Assembly: GCA_021813195.1 (NCBI GenBank)
Contig: JAKALI010000067.1
Location: 1 to 11,478, forward strand
Direction: 5' to 3'
DNA: 11,478 bases
Source of the DNA: Pseudomonadota bacterium
Lineage (GTDB): Bacteria > Pseudomonadota > Alphaproteobacteria > Rhizobiales > Hyphomicrobiaceae
In this document: piece after piece, positions 8,901 to 11,478 of the stretch
How positions within the stretch are numbered: position 1 is the first letter of the stretch
How the letters are laid out: each line of letters starts with the position of its first letter
Made by a program: the position numbers and the translations under genes
The notes under the pieces: generated by a model
What the model was told of the DNA's origin: nothing
The model's input: the letters and a program-made list of their open reading frames with translations, nothing else
Database searches by the model: none

Positions 8901-9481
8901 TCGAATGGAAGCCTCGCGAGGCTGCATTGAGGCTACTAATGCTGCCCGAGCCGGACGGGGACGCACTGGGGAGGATCGAGGTGGCGAACCTGTCGTTCTC
9001 GGCCGATACCAATTCGGGCCTCAAGCGCGCGGATTTGCGCACCCTAGAGTACCTCGCATTCTGGGTTGGGGCGACGGCCATCGACGCGTCAGAGGACGCA
9101 AGCAGGGTGTTGATCTTCAGGGAAGCGCATGGGAGCGCGGGACACAGCAAGGCCGCCGGTGTCGTGGATCTTTCGCGTATGACCTATCGTTACACACCTA
9201 ACGACACTGCGAATTTCTTCGACAACATTAGCAGGGCTGATCTGTCGCCAAACGACGAGCTCATTTTAACGCATAAGGCAGATAGCAACCGGTTCGAGTT
9301 GTTCCGCTTTCACGACCTGCAGAAGATCCCGTTGCCCGACGGGATCGAAACTGCTGACTTCGACGGCAACGACGCGTTGACGCTGAAGATGGAGAGCGGT
9401 GCGCAGATGCGCTGGCTCGCACCGGAGAGCCAGGGAAAGCAGATCGACCTGATAAGGTCGAGCATTGCGGCACGCCAATAG
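5912..9481 (+). CDS. TIR + TM + large cysteine-paired propeller-like receptor protein
   Basis: This 1189-residue protein starts with a TIR domain at about 17-135 (KIFISYSRRD 18-27; EWVNWELDE with Glu89 at the NADase catalytic position). A juxtamembrane helical module follows at about 148-215 (EWLAKG, LLLSRGALAEAERW), ending in RRQR. One membrane helix is at 216-238. Directly after it, residues 240-270 resemble the helical hairpin often seen before propellers in such proteins. The remaining ~900 residues are beta-rich and weakly propeller-like; the clearest blade is SPDGSTIVISENKRVHIW (578-595). An Ala/Pro/Lys-rich linker (516-555) divides two halves. Eight cysteines occur only after the membrane helix, as spaced pairs (337/344, 479/486, 774/797, 929/962), and none occurs before it. 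This fits a periplasmic, disulfide-bonded sensor. EDDDG occurs twice (465-469, 663-667). The start is set by a good ribosome site. The TIR and membrane parts are firm; the propeller fold is a moderate-confidence reading and the ligand is unknown. Confidence 0.92.
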   Translation: MARGVAQPAKAAGNDKLKIFISYSRRDAVAADAIVAALTERGFEVKIDTRDLPFGEEWQKELAEFIRLSDTVIWLVSEASIRSEWVNWELDEVKARNKRLVPVMVGLVNPAELPRQLGAIHILPPDRLFDLTRDLDTLVQVLETDHAWLKQATRWQDRAAEWLAKGRTSALLLSRGALAEAERWKDNRPEKAPAPAQEVLDLLLASRQAATRRQRYWFIGGVAGLGVLAQVGLLSLFFRNDALLNEARYSLQNGKVELAQRQLTHLLDNPINRVLPASASAQALATQFLDTALVERLHALPTTGRKRERNGFGELLRAGDQLYGVLSTPTRSLILRCDARGRACETAPLGDEWNRAELVRDGADVFVVSHVEDSRKDYKFARVPARGAPTLISQPLEQAKLSQVRKLEENFVWRGKDYTRVLASRDDMFQEAPGLTTNPKYAAVAGYVKLRLKPDKNQKSEPPDEDDDGHVMLNAPAACSQSRAICITARTDIEADARGTITQFDLWRLAQPARATSTVPTVAPTKAKAQPAAQTPAAAAAANAKPAQKPLPTPVAEYAMIVEELFEPLPSQNIMAVSPDGSTIVISENKRVHIWLTGRVTERDRRQFKTIELAEEPLAILFESNGTDLVVLAPTALMRVKLSPRAVVATTGNDSGVRRATNEDDDGPKGLNKIGRLRNGIDILRSDSGAILASRGRGSSEVVLHQPPPRSTLDVETWDGDGFVSAFYRNADATVVMEPEASASGASPLAGRLAGKLIQIGLDGRLAITLRSNCVLRLHSSATSFAELSPLGARAKCELGKDQVRFIAPEKGDGESVLIITDSTQSEDGSPFKAFTVDLKGGKPAARPLLDGSGQQSNSAYWSEDAGVFPDRDGSLILLETEGGVKATKLPIADTVVRELARKSLAAGKLDIRMLSRDDHLMFLDATECAPPTGKDGREIAGSFVLLTRRGESLVPQFLLTCVPRFPEKAHGHNADTSHLKIAGRHLIGAYPFPGLLEWKPREAALRLLMLPEPDGDALGRIEVANLSFSADTNSGLKRADLRTLEYLAFWVGATAIDASEDASRVLIFREAHGSAGHSKAAGVVDLSRMTYRYTPNDTANFFDNISRADLSPNDELILTHKADSNRFELFRFHDLQKIPLPDGIETADFDGNDALTLKMESGAQMRWLAPESQGKQIDLIRSSIAARQ

Positions 9482-9510
9482 GGTTCACGCTTTCGAAAGT
9501 CTGCCGAAGC

Positions 9511-9518
9511 GGGAGAGG
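9511..9518 (+). promoter_or_regulatory. Ribosome binding site that sets the GTG start of the third TIR gene
   Basis: GGGAGAGG ends eight bases before the GTG at 9527. The in-frame TTG at 9521 would be only two bases from it, too close for normal initiation. This supports GTG 9527 as the start. The gap after the previous stop is 45 bp. Confidence 0.55.
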
Positions 9519-9526
9519 GTTTGACG

Positions 9527-11478
9527 GTGAACCAGATACGTCTAATTGGCGCGATCGAGCCCGACGGCAATTCTTCCTCGGCAGACCGTTCAAGTGCGAC
9601 GACCCGCAACCCACGTGTCGCCGCTCCCGATCAACCCCTCCACGTCTTCCTATCCTACTCTCGCAAGGACCTCGCGACCGCCGAGCGGCTCCGCGATCAG
9701 CTCCTCGCGCGCGGCTTCGGCGCCTATCTCGACAAGCACGACATCCTGCCCGGCGAGCCATGGAAGGAGCGGCTCGCGCAGCTGATCGAGACGGCCGATA
9801 CGGTCGTCTTCCTGCTCTCGCCGGATTCGGTCGCCTCGGCCGTGTGCGACTGGGAGGTCAACGAGGCCGAGCGGCTGGGCAAGCGCATCCTCCCCGTCGT
9901 GATCCGCGATGCGTCGGCCGACGCCGACGCCGTGCCGGGCCGGCTCAAGCGGCTCAACTACATCTTCCTGCGCAATGCGGTTGAGGAAACCACCGGGCTA
10001 ACCGCGCTATCCGCCGCGCTCCTGACCGATATCGCCTGGCTGCGTGAGCACACACGCCTCGGTGAGCTTGCGGCGGAGTGGGCGCGCAAATCCCGCGCCG
10101 ACGCGCTGCTCTTGCGTGGATCGGAGCTCGCCGATGCCGAGTTGTGGGTTTCGCGCGGACATTCCGGCGACCAATCCCCGACCGATCTGCACCGCGCCTA
10201 CATCACCGCGAGCCGCGAGGGTGAGCAGGCTCGCGCCGAAACCGAGCGCGCGCAAGTCGCGCGCACACGCCGCTTCCAGAAGCGCGCGATGTGGGCGCTG
10301 ATGGGCGTGGCGGTTCTGCTCGTGGCTGGCCTCGCCGGCGTGATCTGGCAGGACATCGAGACGACCAAGCGCGAGCAGGCGGTGTTCACCAGCAAGGTCA
10401 TCGAAGCGATCAACGACAATCGCTATGAGCGCGCCATGCGCTACGCGCTGCAGGCCTACCCTCCGGCGGGAGCACTGCCATGGACACCGCTTTCAACGGA
10501 GTTGGAAGGTCGCCTTGCCGCTGCCGCGAATGAGAGCCGCCACGTTGCGACCTTGAGCGGCCACGCGGGCGAGGTGAGGATTGTGGCGTTCAGTCCAGAT
10601 GGACGCCGCTTGCTGACCGGATCGGACGACAATGATTCCGTCTTGCGCGTCTGGGATGCCGCGAACGGGAAAGCATTATTCTCTTTGCCAACGCAGGATT
10701 CGCTTGTCCAAGCTGCTGAATTCAGCCCAGACGGCCGCTTCATCATCACGGCCGCAAACAACGTGGCCCGGACCTGGAGTGCGGACACCGGAGAGCTTCG
10801 ATACTCCTTCGACGGTCACACACTCGTCATCAATGCCATAGCTGTCAGTCCTGGCGGCAGCGTACTGGCAACGGTCTCCGACGACGGAACAGTCAGGTTG
10901 TGGGACCTGCGTACCGGCCAACCGATGGCCACGCTCCGCGGAGGGTCCGAAGCATTCAGCGTGGTCGCCTTCAGCCCCGATGGTAGGCGGCTCGCAGCGG
11001 GTGGCGCTAATGGATTTGTGTGGTTGTGGGACGCGCAGAGTTTTTCAGGGATTGCTCGGCTGGCGCTTCACTCGGGTCGCGTGGCCAGTCTCGGTTTCAA
11101 TGACGCTTCCTCCGCACTGCTCACGAGCTCCTGGGACAAGACGGTTCGCTATACGCAGATCGCGAGTGAAGAAGCGTCCCAGATGATCGGCAAGCACGAT
11201 GCCGCTCTGCGGCTGGCGGTGCTGAGTCCCGACGGCCGTCGTATCGTGACTAACTCCACGGATGGGACAGTTCGTCTTTTCGATGCCGGAAGCCTTTCTG
11301 AGATTGCCGTCCTCCAGATTGGCGTCGAGATGGTGTGGATGGTCCGGTTCACGCCGGACAGCCGACGCTTTGCAACTGCGAACTCCGACGGCAGTATAAG
11401 AATGTGGGATTCCGAGCGAGGGCAGCCGACTACAATCCTTTGGAGCCATAGGGGACCCGCCAAAGCGCTGGCATTCTC
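9527..11478 (+). CDS. TIR + TM + WD40 propeller receptor protein, 3' end beyond window
   Basis: 650 codons are visible with no stop, so the C-terminus lies outside. After a ~35-residue unstructured N-terminus comes a TIR domain (about 37-155: HVFLSYSRKD 39-48; VCDWEVNEAE with Glu110 at the catalytic position). The juxtamembrane module is at about 170-253 (WLREHTRLGELAAEWARK, ADALLLRGSELADAELW), rich in Arg/Lys at its end (RTRRFQKR). One membrane helix is at about 254-274. A short helical hairpin (about 285-312, RYERAMRYALQAYP) follows, typical of TIR- or NTPase-WD40 proteins. WD40 repeats begin near 337. Seven are visible (SPDGRRLL, VLRVWD, GTVRLWD, FVWLWD, TVRYTQ, GTVRLFD, SIRMWD) and an eighth is starting at the edge. 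Its TIR and module are closer to the preceding TIR gene than to the first, which suggests duplication. The WD40 part has lower GC than the TIR part. Such propellers usually bind proteins or peptides; the partner here is unknown. Confidence 0.92.
   Translation, partial: MNQIRLIGAIEPDGNSSSADRSSATTRNPRVAAPDQPLHVFLSYSRKDLATAERLRDQLLARGFGAYLDKHDILPGEPWKERLAQLIETADTVVFLLSPDSVASAVCDWEVNEAERLGKRILPVVIRDASADADAVPGRLKRLNYIFLRNAVEETTGLTALSAALLTDIAWLREHTRLGELAAEWARKSRADALLLRGSELADAELWVSRGHSGDQSPTDLHRAYITASREGEQARAETERAQVARTRRFQKRAMWALMGVAVLLVAGLAGVIWQDIETTKREQAVFTSKVIEAINDNRYERAMRYALQAYPPAGALPWTPLSTELEGRLAAAANESRHVATLSGHAGEVRIVAFSPDGRRLLTGSDDNDSVLRVWDAANGKALFSLPTQDSLVQAAEFSPDGRFIITAANNVARTWSADTGELRYSFDGHTLVINAIAVSPGGSVLATVSDDGTVRLWDLRTGQPMATLRGGSEAFSVVAFSPDGRRLAAGGANGFVWLWDAQSFSGIARLALHSGRVASLGFNDASSALLTSSWDKTVRYTQIASEEASQMIGKHDAALRLAVLSPDGRRIVTNSTDGTVRLFDAGSLSEIAVLQIGVEMVWMVRFTPDSRRFATANSDGSIRMWDSERGQPTTILWSHRGPAKALAF

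Noticed and set aside
9490..9499. Palindrome CTTTCGAAAG in the 45-bp gap as terminator or operator
   Set aside because: It is too short, has no T-run after it, and is expected by chance.
1308..11478. Assignment as a Thoeris system
   Set aside because: Thoeris needs a ThsA-type partner (NADase with a sensor for cyclic ADP-ribose). None is visible, and these TIR proteins are membrane-anchored with their own sensors.
1..11478. CRISPR array, tRNA, rRNA, riboswitch or reverse transcriptase with template repeat
   Set aside because: I read through the window for each and saw none. No rho-independent terminator with a T-run was found either.

Overview
The window is GC-rich DNA (about 60-80% G+C in the segments I counted by hand) with codon use and protein style typical of an alphaproteobacterium, probably Hyphomicrobiales (Bradyrhizobium-like). 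That placement is an inference from style only. No tRNA, rRNA or taxonomic marker is present.

Positions 1-~895 hold the 5' part of an IS1595-family (ISXO2-like) insertion sequence. Its transposase reads leftward off the window edge. Positions ~900-1245 carry no gene I can support. A weak sigma70-like promoter candidate (1246-1274) sits just before the first gene of the main locus.

From 1308 to the right edge there is one co-directional cluster of four genes with gaps of 24, 71 and 45 bp, probably an operon. (1) 1308-4181 encodes a TIR + nSTAND1 NTPase + single transmembrane helix + FGE-sulfatase/SUMF1-like (C-type-lectin-fold) protein. (2) 4206-5840 encodes an unrecognised protein with about five membrane helices and a long helical tail. 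(3) 5912-9481 encodes a TIR + transmembrane helix + large C-terminal region that looks like an irregular beta-propeller. (4) 9527 to beyond the edge encodes a TIR + transmembrane helix + WD40 propeller protein.

The three TIR proteins follow one plan: a cytoplasmic TIR with the conserved catalytic-position glutamate, a shared juxtamembrane module of about 70 residues, a strongly basic stretch, one membrane helix, then a different C-terminal domain in each. The basic stretch before the helix predicts N-in/C-out topology. The C-terminal domains of genes 1 and 3 are rich in closely paired cysteines while their N-terminal parts have few or none, which fits an oxidising periplasm. I read the locus as a membrane-anchored set of receptor-like proteins, each joining an extracytoplasmic sensor to an intracellular TIR (probably NAD-consuming) effector, plus a multi-pass partner. 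The domain identities are well supported. A role in phage defence or envelope-stress signalling is inference.
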